Of a stretch of 64,000 nucleotides of DNA, positions 13,957 through 23,139 are shown piece by piece. This DNA is from JAEUPI01 sp963814435 (lineage in GTDB: Bacteria > Pseudomonadota > Gammaproteobacteria > Burkholderiales > Burkholderiaceae_C). The notes under the pieces were generated by a model. The model searched no databases. It worked only from the letters and a program-made list of their open reading frames with translations, and was not told the origin of the DNA. Location of the stretch: assembly GCA_963814435.1 (NCBI GenBank), contig CAWFCV010000035.1, positions 1-64,000 on the forward strand, written 5' to 3'. A program made the translations under genes and the position numbers. Within the stretch, counting starts at the first letter, position 1, and each line of letters starts with the position of its first letter.

Positions 13957-15526
13957 GGGCGTGATTGTCCGTGCATCGGCGCCTCGCGAAAGATGCGCGA
14001 CATCCATCGTGCGCAGGTCGGGCGCCACCGCCACCGGCGCGCCGCACACCGACAGCACGTCGCGCTGCAGGTCCAGCCCGGGCGCAAGTTCGGTCAGCGT
14101 CAGCGAGCCGGCCCTGAGTTCGAACACGGCCCGCTCGGTGATGTAGCTGACGCGGTGTCCGAGCGACGTCGACGTAGCGGGCCATTGAAGCTCAGATGCT
14201 GCAGGCGCGAGACCAGCTTGTGCAGCTGCGCCTTCTTGCACGATGCGCAAGCGACCGTCGGCGGCCCGGACCTGCAGGTCGCCCGCGGTGAGCGTGCCCA
14301 TGAACACCACCCGCCGAGCGCTTTGCGTGATGTTGATGAAGCCGCCGACACCCGCCACGCGTGTACCGAAGCGGCTGACGTTCACGTTGCCCTGGCCGTC
14401 GAACTCGGCCAAACCGAGAAAGGCGATGTCGAGCCCGCCGCCATCGTAGAAGTCGAACATCGACGCCTGATCGATGATGGCCTCGGGAAACGCGCTGGCG
14501 CCGAAACTGAGAAACTGCGCCGGCGTGCCGCCCACCGGGCCCGATTCCACCGTCACCGTGTAGTCGGCGTGGCCCTCTTCCCGGGCGATATGCCCGATGC
14601 CCGCCGGCATGCCGACGCCCAGGTTGACCACCGAACCGCGGCATTTGCAGGAGCTCCAGGAATGCGCGCCGCTGGATGATCTTGCGCAGCCCCAGCGGGG
14701 TCGGGGCTTCGACCGCGTCGAGCCGCGGCCCCGCCCCGGTGTAGGCCGGATTGAAGGGCTCGCCGAACGTCATCCAGTGGTCGGCCGGGTCGTCGGCGAT
14801 CACGAGGTGGTCGACCAGGATGCCCGGTACGCGCACACGGTTCGGATCGATCGACAACGCGGGCACGATCCGCTTGACTTGCGCGATGACGATGCCGCCG
14901 CTGTTGTGTGCGGCCTGGGCGATGGCCAGCAGGTCCTGGTGAAACGGCTCCTCTTCGGTGCTGAGGTTGCCGCGCTCGTCGGCGGTGGTGGCCCGGATCA
15001 GCGCGACGTCGACCTTCAGCCCGGGGTAGAAGAGCAATTCCCTGCCGCGCAGATTGATCAGCTCGACCCGCGGTTCCAATGCCGAGGCAGCGGTGCACGG
15101 CGTCAGGCGCCCGCCGTCGTGGCGTGGATCGACGAACGTGTGCAGCCCGATCGGCGTGATCACCCCGGGCTTGCCGCCGGCGATCGCGCGAAACATTTGT
15201 GCGATCACGCCTTGCGGCAGGTTCCAGGCCTCGACCGCATTGGCGTTGACCAGCGCGCCGAGCCGCGGCGCCGAAATCCAGTGGCCGCCGATGATGCGGC
15301 GCACCAAGCCCGCGTGGCCGAAGTGGTTGACGCCGCGCTGCAGTCGGTCGCCCTGACCGGCCGCATACACCAGTGTCAGGTTGCGGGGCGAGCCTCGCGC
15401 CAGGAAACGCGCTTCGAGCGCCCGGCTCACCGCTTCGGCGTGCCCGGCGCCGACGAAGCCCGCGCAGACCACGGTCGCGTCGTCGGCAATCAGTTCGGCC
15501 GCCTGCGCTGGCGTCATGGAATGCAT
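13953..15526 (-). CDS. Acyl-CoA:acetate/propionate CoA-transferase, YdiF/Pct-like (five apparent frameshifts)
   Basis: Class I CoA-transferase moving CoA between short-chain acyl-CoA and acetate, propionate or 3-ketoacids; about 522 residues after correction, with both half-domains in one chain. The N-terminal part includes TVVCAGFVGAGHAEAVSRAL, NHFGHAGLVRRIIGGHW and LRGRELLFYPGLKVDVALIR. The C-terminal part has VVNLGVGMPAGIGHIAREEG and the catalytic Glu in VESGPVGGTPAQF, then ADYTV and LHKLVSRLQHLSFNG. One slip precedes GSVVNLGVG, and others fall between 13960 and 14260. The corrected C-terminus, SRIFREAPMHGQSRP, stops within the amn start codon. Which carboxylate it prefers is not visible. 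Confidence 0.82.
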
Positions 15527-15634
15527 GTCTGCGAGTATGCGTCGGGTTGTTCACGCCGCCGGTTCGCCCGTGTCAAGCCGGCCGGGCGGGGCCTTGGCGA
15601 CAATACGACCGGGCAAGGGCACTGCGACGAGGTC

Positions 15635-16255
15635 ATGACCGATGTGGAGTTTGGAATGCTGATGGACGAGGTGCCGGTGAAGACGGTCGACGGTGTGGCC
15701 GAACTGGCGCGCCGCACCCGCGGCTTGAGCCAGCGCCATCGCACCGTCTTGCTGCTGGTGGACGGGCGGCGCACGTTGCAGCAGATCAGCGCCCTGGCCC
15801 AGGCCGTGGGCGTGCCGGCCGGCGTGTTCGATGAATTGCTGGCGCTGGGGCTGGTTGCCGCGCACGATCGCCTCGTCGACGGGCCGCACGACTCCGATCA
15901 CATCGATCTGCCGCTGGTCAGCGGCGCTGGCGGCGACTCGTCGTTGCTGCCGTCTGTGCGTTCGCTGCTGCCGGAGTCCGGCTGGTCGACGTTGTCGGGC
16001 GCCCCGCTGGGCCCGGAGATCGATCGGCCGCTGGAGGAGGCGCGCGAACTGCTGATGCGCGCACTGCGGTTGCAGGCACCCGTGACCGGATCGATTACCC
16101 TGATGAAGCTGCGCCGCGCCGCGACGCGCGACGAGCTGGAGGCGTTGCTCGACGAGGTGGAGCAGCGGCTGCGCAAGCCGCGGCGGATGATCGTCACCGC
16201 GCAGACGATGCGCCACGTGCGCCACCTGCTGGGCCTGTCCGGCCCTCGACGCTAA
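15635..16255 (+). CDS. Hypothetical protein upstream of coaX
   Basis: 206 residues, intact and not assigned to a named family. The N-terminal half (1-70) reads like a small winged-helix or effector-type fold (LARRTRGLSQRHRTVLLLVD, then LQQISALAQAVGVPAGVFDE). The middle is low-complexity Gly/Ser/Asp, and the C-terminal half is a charged helical region (EEARELLMRALRLQAPVTGS, then LEALLDEVEQRLRKPRRMI). The ATG at 15635 follows GACGAGG; an internal ATG seven codons later is an alternative. The pattern of helix-turn-helix-like N-terminus with a helical tail recurs in Burkholderiales proteins of unknown function. It is probably transcribed with coaX, 83 bp downstream. Confidence 0.7.
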   Translation: MTDVEFGMLMDEVPVKTVDGVAELARRTRGLSQRHRTVLLLVDGRRTLQQISALAQAVGVPAGVFDELLALGLVAAHDRLVDGPHDSDHIDLPLVSGAGGDSSLLPSVRSLLPESGWSTLSGAPLGPEIDRPLEEARELLMRALRLQAPVTGSITLMKLRRAATRDELEALLDEVEQRLRKPRRMIVTAQTMRHVRHLLGLSGPRR

Positions 16256-16338
16256 CCGCGTCCGGCGGTAACCAGGAGCCGCAGAGCCTAGGCGTTCCCA
16301 CGCGGGCGGGGTCGCCGCGGCGCTGGTACTCTCGCAGC

Positions 16339-17100
16339 ATGAGCCTGCTCGCCCTGGACATCGGTAACACACGGCTGAAATGGGCGCTCTATGCCAGCGC
16401 CGTGCCGGGTGTGGACCCGAGCCACAGCGGCGCCGTCTTCCTGGAAACCATCGACGACCTGGCCGAGACCGAATGGCGCGACCTGCCGGCACCGTCGGCC
16501 ATCCTGGGTTGCGTGGTCGCCGGCGACGCGGTGCGGCTGCGCGTGGAGCAGCAGCTCGAACTGTGGGACCTGGCGCCGCGCTGGATCGTGCCCGGGGCGC
16601 AGCAGGCCGGCGTCGTCAACGGCTACGAGCACCCGTCGCGGCTGGGTGCGGACCGCTGGGTGGCGATGATCGGAGCCCGCTGGCATGTGCTGTCGCGCGG
16701 CACGGCAAGGCCGGCGCTGGTGGTGATGGTGGGCACGGCGGTCACCGTGGATGCACTCGACACGTCTGGCCGCTTCCTCGGTGGCTTGATCCTGCCCGGC
16801 TTCGGCGTGATGCTCAAGGCGCTGGAAATGGGCACCGCAGGGCTGAAGGTGCCCACCGGCGAGATCGTGGAATTCCCGACCAACACCAGCGATGCATTGA
16901 TGAGCGGCGGCGCCTATGCCATCGCCGGTGCCGTGCAACGCCAGTACCGGCGCCTGCGCGAACGCACCGGCATGGAGCCGCTGCTGCTGATGGGCGGTGG
17001 TGCCGCCGTCAAGCTGGCACCGATCACCGACCTGCCGTTCGAGATGCTCGACACGCTGGTGTTCGACGGCCTGCTCGCGATCGCGTCGTCCGCCGCGTGA
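16339..17100 (+). CDS. coaX: Type III pantothenate kinase
   Basis: Phosphorylates pantothenate in the first step of coenzyme A synthesis, in the cytoplasm. 253 residues, normal for the family. Visible motifs: the phosphate-1 loop LALDIGNTRLKW (4-15), the pantothenate-binding NGYEHPSRLGADRW (94-107), the GTAVTVDAL strand (about 131-139), LGGLILPGFGVMLKAL, and LLLMGGGAA near the C-terminus. CoaX enzymes are insensitive to CoA feedback and need a monovalent cation. It is convergent with hslU. Confidence 0.95.
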   Translation: MSLLALDIGNTRLKWALYASAVPGVDPSHSGAVFLETIDDLAETEWRDLPAPSAILGCVVAGDAVRLRVEQQLELWDLAPRWIVPGAQQAGVVNGYEHPSRLGADRWVAMIGARWHVLSRGTARPALVVMVGTAVTVDALDTSGRFLGGLILPGFGVMLKALEMGTAGLKVPTGEIVEFPTNTSDALMSGGAYAIAGAVQRQYRRLRERTGMEPLLLMGGGAAVKLAPITDLPFEMLDTLVFDGLLAIASSAA

Positions 17101-17125
17101 TCACGGCGGCGCGCGACGCCACGGT

Positions 17126-18460
17126 TCAGAGGATGTAGCGCGACAGGTCTTCGTTGCGCGCCAGCTCGACCAGCTTGGCGTCCACCGCGGCGGCATCGAT
17201 CCGCACCGTCTGCCCACCCCGGTTGGGCGCGTCGAAGCTCACGTCGTCGAGCAGCCGCTCCATCACGGTGGCCAGGCGTCGCGCGCCGATGTTCTCGGTG
17301 CGCTCGTTGACGTCGTGCGCGATCTGCGCCAGCCGGCGGATCGCAGCCGGCTCGAACTGCAGTGTCACGCCTTCAGTGGCCAGCAGCGCCTGGTACTGCT
17401 TGATCAAGCTCGCGTGCGTGCTGGTGAGGATGGCCTCGAAGTCGTCCACCGACAGTGAGCCGAGCTCGACGCGGATCGGAAACCGGCCCTGCAGCTCCGG
17501 GATCAGGTCGCTCGGCTTGGTCAGGTGAAACGCGCCCGACGCGATGAACAGGATGTGATCGGTCTTGACCATGCCGTATTTGGTGGTCACGGTGGTGCCC
17601 TCCACCAGCGGCAGCAGATCGCGCTGCACGCCCTGGCGCGAGACGTCGGCGCCGCCCACTTCGGAGCGCGAGGTGATCTTGTCGAACTCGTCGATGAAGA
17701 CAATGCCGTTGTTCTCGGCATGCGCCAGCGCACGGGTCTTGATCTCGTCCTCGTTGACGAGCTTCGCGGCCTCTTCATCGACCAGCAGCTTCATCGCCTC
17801 GCCGATCTTCAGCTTGCGCGATCGGCGCCGCCCCTGGCCGAGCTGGCTGAACATGCCCTTGAGTTGCTCGGCCATTTCCTCCATGCCGGGCGGCGTCATG
17901 ATGTCCAGGCCGGCCTTCGGTTCGGCCAGGTCGAGCTCGATCTCCTTGTCGTCGAGCGCGCCTTCGCGCAGCCGCTTGCGCATCACCTGGCGGGCGGTGT
18001 TGTCCGGGCCTGGTGTGGCCGAAAAGCCGAGCTCGGTGCGCGGCGGCGGCACCAGCGCATCGAGCACACGCTCCTCGGCGGCGTCCTCGGCGCGGGCGCG
18101 GTGGCGCTGCATCGCGCCTTCGCGCTCGTGCTTGACGGCCATGTCGACCAGGTCGCGCACGATGGTGTCGACGTCCTTGCCGACGTAGCCGACCTCGGTG
18201 AACTTGGTGGCCTCAACCTTGATGAACGGCGCGTCCGCCAGCCGCGCCAGGCGGCGGGCGATCTCCGTCTTGCCCACGCCGGTGGGCCCGATCATCAATA
18301 TGTTCTTGGGCGTGATCTCGGCACGCAGCTTGTCGTCCACCTGTTGGCGCCGCCAGCGGTTGCGCAGCGCGATGGCCACCGCACGCTTGGCGGCCTGCTG
18401 CCCGACGATGTGGCGGTCGAGCTCGGAGACGATCTCCTGCGGGGTCATGCTGGCGGACAT
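17126..18460 (-). CDS. hslU: ATP-dependent protease ATPase subunit HslU (ClpY)
   Basis: AAA+ unfoldase that feeds substrates to the HslV peptidase; 444 residues against 443 in E. coli. The start is MSASMTPQEIVSELDRHIVG, matching the MSxMTP start of homologues. Walker A is GPTGVGKTE, the pore loop GYVGKD follows, the I domain covers about 110-240, Walker B is GIVFIDEFDKI, and sensor 2 is in TENIGARRL. The C-terminal peptide EDLSRYIL is the HslV-activating tail. It lies 34 bp downstream of hslV in one operon. Heat-shock control is expected for the family; I did not identify a sigma-32 promoter. Confidence 0.97.
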   Translation of the reverse strand: MSASMTPQEIVSELDRHIVGQQAAKRAVAIALRNRWRRQQVDDKLRAEITPKNILMIGPTGVGKTEIARRLARLADAPFIKVEATKFTEVGYVGKDVDTIVRDLVDMAVKHEREGAMQRHRARAEDAAEERVLDALVPPPRTELGFSATPGPDNTARQVMRKRLREGALDDKEIELDLAEPKAGLDIMTPPGMEEMAEQLKGMFSQLGQGRRRSRKLKIGEAMKLLVDEEAAKLVNEDEIKTRALAHAENNGIVFIDEFDKITSRSEVGGADVSRQGVQRDLLPLVEGTTVTTKYGMVKTDHILFIASGAFHLTKPSDLIPELQGRFPIRVELGSLSVDDFEAILTSTHASLIKQYQALLATEGVTLQFEPAAIRRLAQIAHDVNERTENIGARRLATVMERLLDDVSFDAPNRGGQTVRIDAAAVDAKLVELARNEDLSRYIL

Positions 18461-18494
18461 GGCTGCGGTCGGCGCCGTGGCGCCGTGATGGAGG

Positions 18495-19052
<558 letters not shown>

Positions 19053-19091
19053 GGTCGGTGGTCCAGCCGCCGCGGTCGCGCGGCGCGGGCT

Positions 19092-20864
19092 TCAGATCTT
19101 GCGAATCTGGACCTTGGCGTGTTCGTTGATGCCCATCGCGCCGAAGAACAGCGCGACCAGGCGGTTCGAATCGATCAGGTTGACCGCGCGGTTCTCGCTG
19201 CGCTTGGCGAGCACCCAGTTGAGCAGGTCGCCGGCGGCGATGAAGTCCACGCGGATCAGGCGGGCGCACGACACCGCGACGATCGGCGCGGTGGTCAGCT
19301 CGCGGTCGAGTTTGTTCAGCGTGGCACTGATGTCGCCGACCAGTTGACCCGACAGCTCCACCGTGGCGACCTGGACGCCGGCATGCGATTCGTCGACCAT
19401 GCTCGACTCGACAAAGCTGGTCGACACTTCGCTGACGATCGACATCGGTGGCGAGCGCGTCGACAGCGACGAGCCGCTGACGCGCACCGTGCACCGGGCG
19501 CGCTCCCACGATGGCGGCGACACCTCGTAGGTGACGCAATAGTCAATCGCCGTCTCGTCGAACTGGTCGGGTCGGTTGGCCAGCCGCAGCGCATCCAGTC
19601 GCAGCAACCAGTACGCGGGGTCGGCATCGCGCACGCCGGTCGGCGCGGCGTCCGCCAGCACCGTGAACAGCTGTTCGCCGGACAACCATCGCATCTCCAG
19701 CGACTGCGCGGCCCAGTGCCGCAGCAATTCCGACAGCTGGCCGGCCGCGTCGGCGTCGATGCGGCGCAGCCCGGACCAGTCGAACACCCAGGGCAGCGGC
19801 AGTTGCAGCGTCACCGAGCGCAGGCGCGCGATCGCGTCGGTGTCGAGCAACTCCGGGCAAACCCAGCCCACTTCACCGGCGACGCGCGAACTGGAGGGTC
19901 GCTCCTCGGCCGCGGCCTCGGCGACCATCTTCGGCAGCGAGAACCATTGCGGCGCCGACCTGCCGAACTGGTGCACATAGTCGACGGCGAGCGATTCGAA
20001 CTTGGCGTGTTGGCCGATCGCGCGATACAGGTCAAACAAAACCAGCCAGGTGTCGCCATGCTGCGCGCGCGAGCCGCCCGCGCCGATCAACTGCGAAAGT
20101 GACTGCTCGCACAGCGCAAAATCGGCATTGGCAAAGGCGATGACTGCCTCGTCGAGCTCTGGATCGTGGGCGACTTCGCTGACTTCGACATCGAACGTGG
20201 CGCCAACTGCCCCAGCCAGGCCTTCTGCGCGCAACGCTTTGCCGGCCGCCGAACCCGCGGGTGCCAGCGGTGACATGCCGCCGCCCATCACCACCGGCGC
20301 GGGTGCAGCCGGCGGCGGAAGCTCAAAATCCGACAACGGCGGCAGCGCCGGCAGCCGGTTGGGATCGTCGGCACCGGGTGGCGGCGTCACCACCGTGCCG
20401 CCCGCACGGTCACGCGCCAACGCGGCCGGCTGCGTCGGCGCGTTGTAGAACTCAGGGCTGCGGCGCTGGCCGGTGGCCAATCCGCCCTCGCCCACCATTT
20501 GCTGCTCGATCTCGTCGATCTTGGCCTTGACGCCAGTGTCGGGCACGCGCGCCGGGCTGTCCGTCATGCGGACCTCGGAGTCGTCGATGCGCGACGAGTG
20601 GCCCAGCGCAGCCAGCTGCTCCGGCGACAGACCCTCGCGCCGCATCTTGCGCAACATGTCGAACTCGCGTTTGCGCACGAAGTCGTTGCGGCGCTTGCGT
20701 TCGATCATCGCCTTGAGCTCGGACTTCTCGAGGTCGAGTTCGCCGCCATCGTCCTGGCGCGAGTTCAGGTCGGCCCAGTCGGTGGCCGGATTGGCGACGA
20801 AGCGCACCACTTTGCGAAAGAAGCTCTCGTCCTTCGCGTCCTTGGGTTGCTGCTGCTCTGCCAT
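19092..20864 (-). CDS. STAS-domain protein with helical N-terminus, function unknown
   Basis: 590 residues, uninterrupted. The N-terminus (1-120) is charged and helical with KSELKAMIERKRRNDFVRKR. A Pro-rich linker (about 135-190) follows. The middle has a TPR-like repeat region (AFANADFALCEQSLSQLIG, WLVLFDLYRAIGQHAKFES). The C-terminal third holds two STAS-like segments: PWVFDWSGLRRIDADAAGQL, and ATVELSGQLVGDISATLNKL continuing to LLNWVLAKRSENRAVNLID. STAS folds usually bind partner proteins or small ligands; phosphorylation as in SpoIIAA is not evident. It sits between dksA and hslV in the same direction. The linkage suggests a stress or secretion-related role, but that is inference. Confidence 0.78.
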   Translation of the reverse strand: MAEQQQPKDAKDESFFRKVVRFVANPATDWADLNSRQDDGGELDLEKSELKAMIERKRRNDFVRKREFDMLRKMRREGLSPEQLAALGHSSRIDDSEVRMTDSPARVPDTGVKAKIDEIEQQMVGEGGLATGQRRSPEFYNAPTQPAALARDRAGGTVVTPPPGADDPNRLPALPPLSDFELPPPAAPAPVVMGGGMSPLAPAGSAAGKALRAEGLAGAVGATFDVEVSEVAHDPELDEAVIAFANADFALCEQSLSQLIGAGGSRAQHGDTWLVLFDLYRAIGQHAKFESLAVDYVHQFGRSAPQWFSLPKMVAEAAAEERPSSSRVAGEVGWVCPELLDTDAIARLRSVTLQLPLPWVFDWSGLRRIDADAAGQLSELLRHWAAQSLEMRWLSGEQLFTVLADAAPTGVRDADPAYWLLRLDALRLANRPDQFDETAIDYCVTYEVSPPSWERARCTVRVSGSSLSTRSPPMSIVSEVSTSFVESSMVDESHAGVQVATVELSGQLVGDISATLNKLDRELTTAPIVAVSCARLIRVDFIAAGDLLNWVLAKRSENRAVNLIDSNRLVALFFGAMGINEHAKVQIRKI

Positions 20865-20893
20865 CTGGCGGTGCTCTCGGTGCGGGGCGGCGT

Positions 20894-21862
20894 TCAGTCG
20901 CCGAACATCTTCTGCTTCATCTCGCGGCGTTGCTGGGCCTCGAGCGACAGGGTGGCCGTCGGGCGGGCCAGCAGGCGCCCCAGACCGATGGGCTCGCCGG
21001 TTTCATCGCAGTAGCCGTAGTCCCCGGCCTCGATGCGCGCCAGCGACTGCGAGATCTTCTTCAGCAGCTTGCGCTCGCGGTCACGCGTGCGCAACTCCAG
21101 CGCATGCTCTTCCTCGATCGTCGCGCGGTCGGCGGGATCGGGGACGATCGAGGTGTCTTCACGCAGATGCTCGGTCGTCTCGCCGGCGTTGGACAGCAGG
21201 TCGTCCTTCAATGCCTGCAGCCGGACACGGAAAAACTCGAGCTGCTTCTCGTTCATGTACTCGGCCTCGGGCATGGCCAGCAGCTCCGGCTCGGTGAGGT
21301 CGCGGCCGGCCTTGGACTTCCAGGCATTCACGAGTTTCGGATCGGCCTTGAACGACGGGCGGACCGGCTCGATGTGTTCGGGCAGCGTGCGCTGCGGCGG
21401 GCGGGGCGGCGAGAAACGCTCGGCAAAGCGGTTGCCCGGGGTCGTCGCGGTGTTCGCGGGCTTCGCCAGCGGTTTGTCTTGGGTCTTTGGCAAGGGGCTC
21501 GGTGCAGGTTGCGGTGCGGTGGCGTGAGGTTTCACGGGTACGGCGGCTGCAGCCGTCTTGGCCACTGGCCGCGGCGGCGCCTTGGGGGCAGGTGCCGGGG
21601 CTGGGGCTGGCCGGGATGGCCTGGAGGCCGCCTTGGGAGGGGCTTTGGCGGGTGTCTTCGCCGCGGGCTTCTTGGCGCTGGCGGCTGGTTTGCCTTTCGG
21701 CTTGACGGGTTTGGGTGCTGGCTTGGCCTTGGCGGCCGGCTTCGCGGCGGGCTTGGCAGGGGACTTCTTTGCCGGGCGCTTGGGTGCGGCCTGGGCCGCC
21801 GCCTTGCCCGCCGTGCCCTTGCTGCGGCTTGGGGTGGGTTTCTTGGCCGGGCTCTTGGTCAC
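20894..21862 (-). CDS. dksA: DksA-family RNA polymerase regulator with Lys/Pro/Ala-rich tail and incomplete zinc finger
   Basis: Secondary-channel regulator that works with ppGpp to control rRNA and amino-acid promoters. 322 residues, about twice E. coli DksA. Residues 1-150 are a disordered, very basic tail of AKP/KPA/APK repeats like histone H1 or AlgP; the DksA core follows. The core has the coiled coil with YMNEKQLEFFRVRLQALKDD and DPADRATIEEEHALELRTRD (coiled-coil tip Asp and Ala kept), then YGYCDETGEPIGLGRLLARP. Only the first of four zinc-binding Cys remains (Cys285); the others are Thr288, Ser306 and Ala309, as in zinc-independent DksA forms. It lies 117 bp downstream of the COG0523 GTPase gene. 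Confidence 0.9.
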   Translation of the reverse strand: MTKSPAKKPTPSRSKGTAGKAAAQAAPKRPAKKSPAKPAAKPAAKAKPAPKPVKPKGKPAASAKKPAAKTPAKAPPKAASRPSRPAPAPAPAPKAPPRPVAKTAAAAVPVKPHATAPQPAPSPLPKTQDKPLAKPANTATTPGNRFAERFSPPRPPQRTLPEHIEPVRPSFKADPKLVNAWKSKAGRDLTEPELLAMPEAEYMNEKQLEFFRVRLQALKDDLLSNAGETTEHLREDTSIVPDPADRATIEEEHALELRTRDRERKLLKKISQSLARIEAGDYGYCDETGEPIGLGRLLARPTATLSLEAQQRREMKQKMFGD

Positions 21863-21979
21863 GTCGACTTCACTCCTCGCTCTGATCCTTATACCCGCTT
21901 CCCGATCGGCGATGGTGGTAATCCTGCGTCGGTTCGGGCGCGCGGATTGTAGCCATGCCAGCGCGCAATGAAATCCGCC

Positions 21980-23026
21980 TCAGGCCAGGCAGGCGTCGAG
22001 TCCCTGGAGCAGGATGTCCTTGGGCAGGTCGATGCCGATGAACACCATCTTGCTGCCCTTGCGTTCGCCGGGAGCCCACTTGGGGCCCAGGTCGCTGCCC
22101 ATCAGCTGGTGCACGCCCTGGAACACGACTTTGCGGTCGCTGCCCTTCATGTAGAGCACGCCTTTGTAGCGCAGCATCTTCGGGCCGTAGACCTGCACGA
22201 TCGAGCCGAGAAAGTCCTCGAGTTTGGCCGGGCTGAAGGCGCGATCGGAGCGGAAGACGAACGACTTCACGTCGTCATCGTGAGCATGGTGGTGCGGGTG
22301 TTCGCAGTGCTCGTCATGCGCGTGGTCGTGATCGTGCTCATGGTCGTGTTCGTGGTGCTCGTCGGCGTTGAGGAATTCCGGATCGATCTCGAGCTTCGCG
22401 TTGAGGTTGAAGCCGCGCAGGTCGAACACGCTGGCGATCGGCACCTCGCCGAAATGCACCTTCGATTGCGGCGCACGCGGGTTCATGTGCTTGATTCGGT
22501 GGGTCAGCGCGTCCACCGCCGCGGCGTCGACCAGGTCGGTCTTGCTGATGAAGATCTGGTCGGCGAAACCGATCTGGCGGCGCGCCTCCTGCCGCGTATC
22601 GAGCTGGCCGTCGGCGTGCTTGGCGTCGACCAGCGTCAACACCGAGTCGAGCAGGTAGCTCTCGGCGATCTCGTCGTCCATGAAGAAGGTCTGGGCCACC
22701 GGCCCGGGATCGGCCAGGCCGGTCGTCTCGATCACCACGCGGTCGAAATCGAGCTCGCCCTTGCGCCGCTTCTCGGCCAGATCGGACAAGGTGGAGCGCA
22801 GGTCCTCACGGATCGTGCAACAGACGCAGCCGTTGTTCATCTGGATGATCTGCTCGCCGGTGTCGGCCACCAGGATCTCGTTGTCGATGCTTTCTTCGCC
22901 GAATTCGTTCTCGATCACGGCGATCTTCTGACCGTGGGCTTCGGTCAGCACGCGCTTGAGCAGCGTGGTCTTCCCCGAACCCAGAAAGCCGGTCAGGATG
23001 GTGGCGGGAATCAGGCCTTGAGACAT
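21980..23026 (-). CDS. COG0523 (CobW/ZNG-type) GTP-dependent metallochaperone
   Basis: G3E-family GTPase thought to hand metal, usually zinc, to client proteins. 348 residues. Walker A GFLGSGKT (13-20), the metal-binding CVCC (67-70), ETTGLADPGPV (Walker B region) and SKTDLVD (G4) are present. A loop at 223-250 holds 14 His and one Cys, a strong metal-binding segment. The C-terminal CobW_C domain has RSDRAFSPAKLEDFLG and KGVLYMKGSD. It is followed by dksA in the same direction and divergent from corC with only 113 bp between. No Zur-like operator was recognised, so zinc control is a guess from the family. Confidence 0.92.
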   Translation of the reverse strand: MSQGLIPATILTGFLGSGKTTLLKRVLTEAHGQKIAVIENEFGEESIDNEILVADTGEQIIQMNNGCVCCTIREDLRSTLSDLAEKRRKGELDFDRVVIETTGLADPGPVAQTFFMDDEIAESYLLDSVLTLVDAKHADGQLDTRQEARRQIGFADQIFISKTDLVDAAAVDALTHRIKHMNPRAPQSKVHFGEVPIASVFDLRGFNLNAKLEIDPEFLNADEHHEHDHEHDHDHAHDEHCEHPHHHAHDDDVKSFVFRSDRAFSPAKLEDFLGSIVQVYGPKMLRYKGVLYMKGSDRKVVFQGVHQLMGSDLGPKWAPGERKGSKMVFIGIDLPKDILLQGLDACLA

Positions 23027-23139
23027 GGCGGCTCCAGAGGTGGCGAACGCAGCTGGGGGCGGCCGGTGCCGGTTTCAAGCACGCCGGGCGCCGCCCCAAT
23101 CGGGTATTCTCGCGCCAGAGCCATCCTTCGACACCCAAC

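Noticed and set aside
23027..23139. Zur-type operator between the COG0523 gene and corC
   Set aside because: No AT-rich palindrome of the Zur kind could be seen; the interval is GC-rich.
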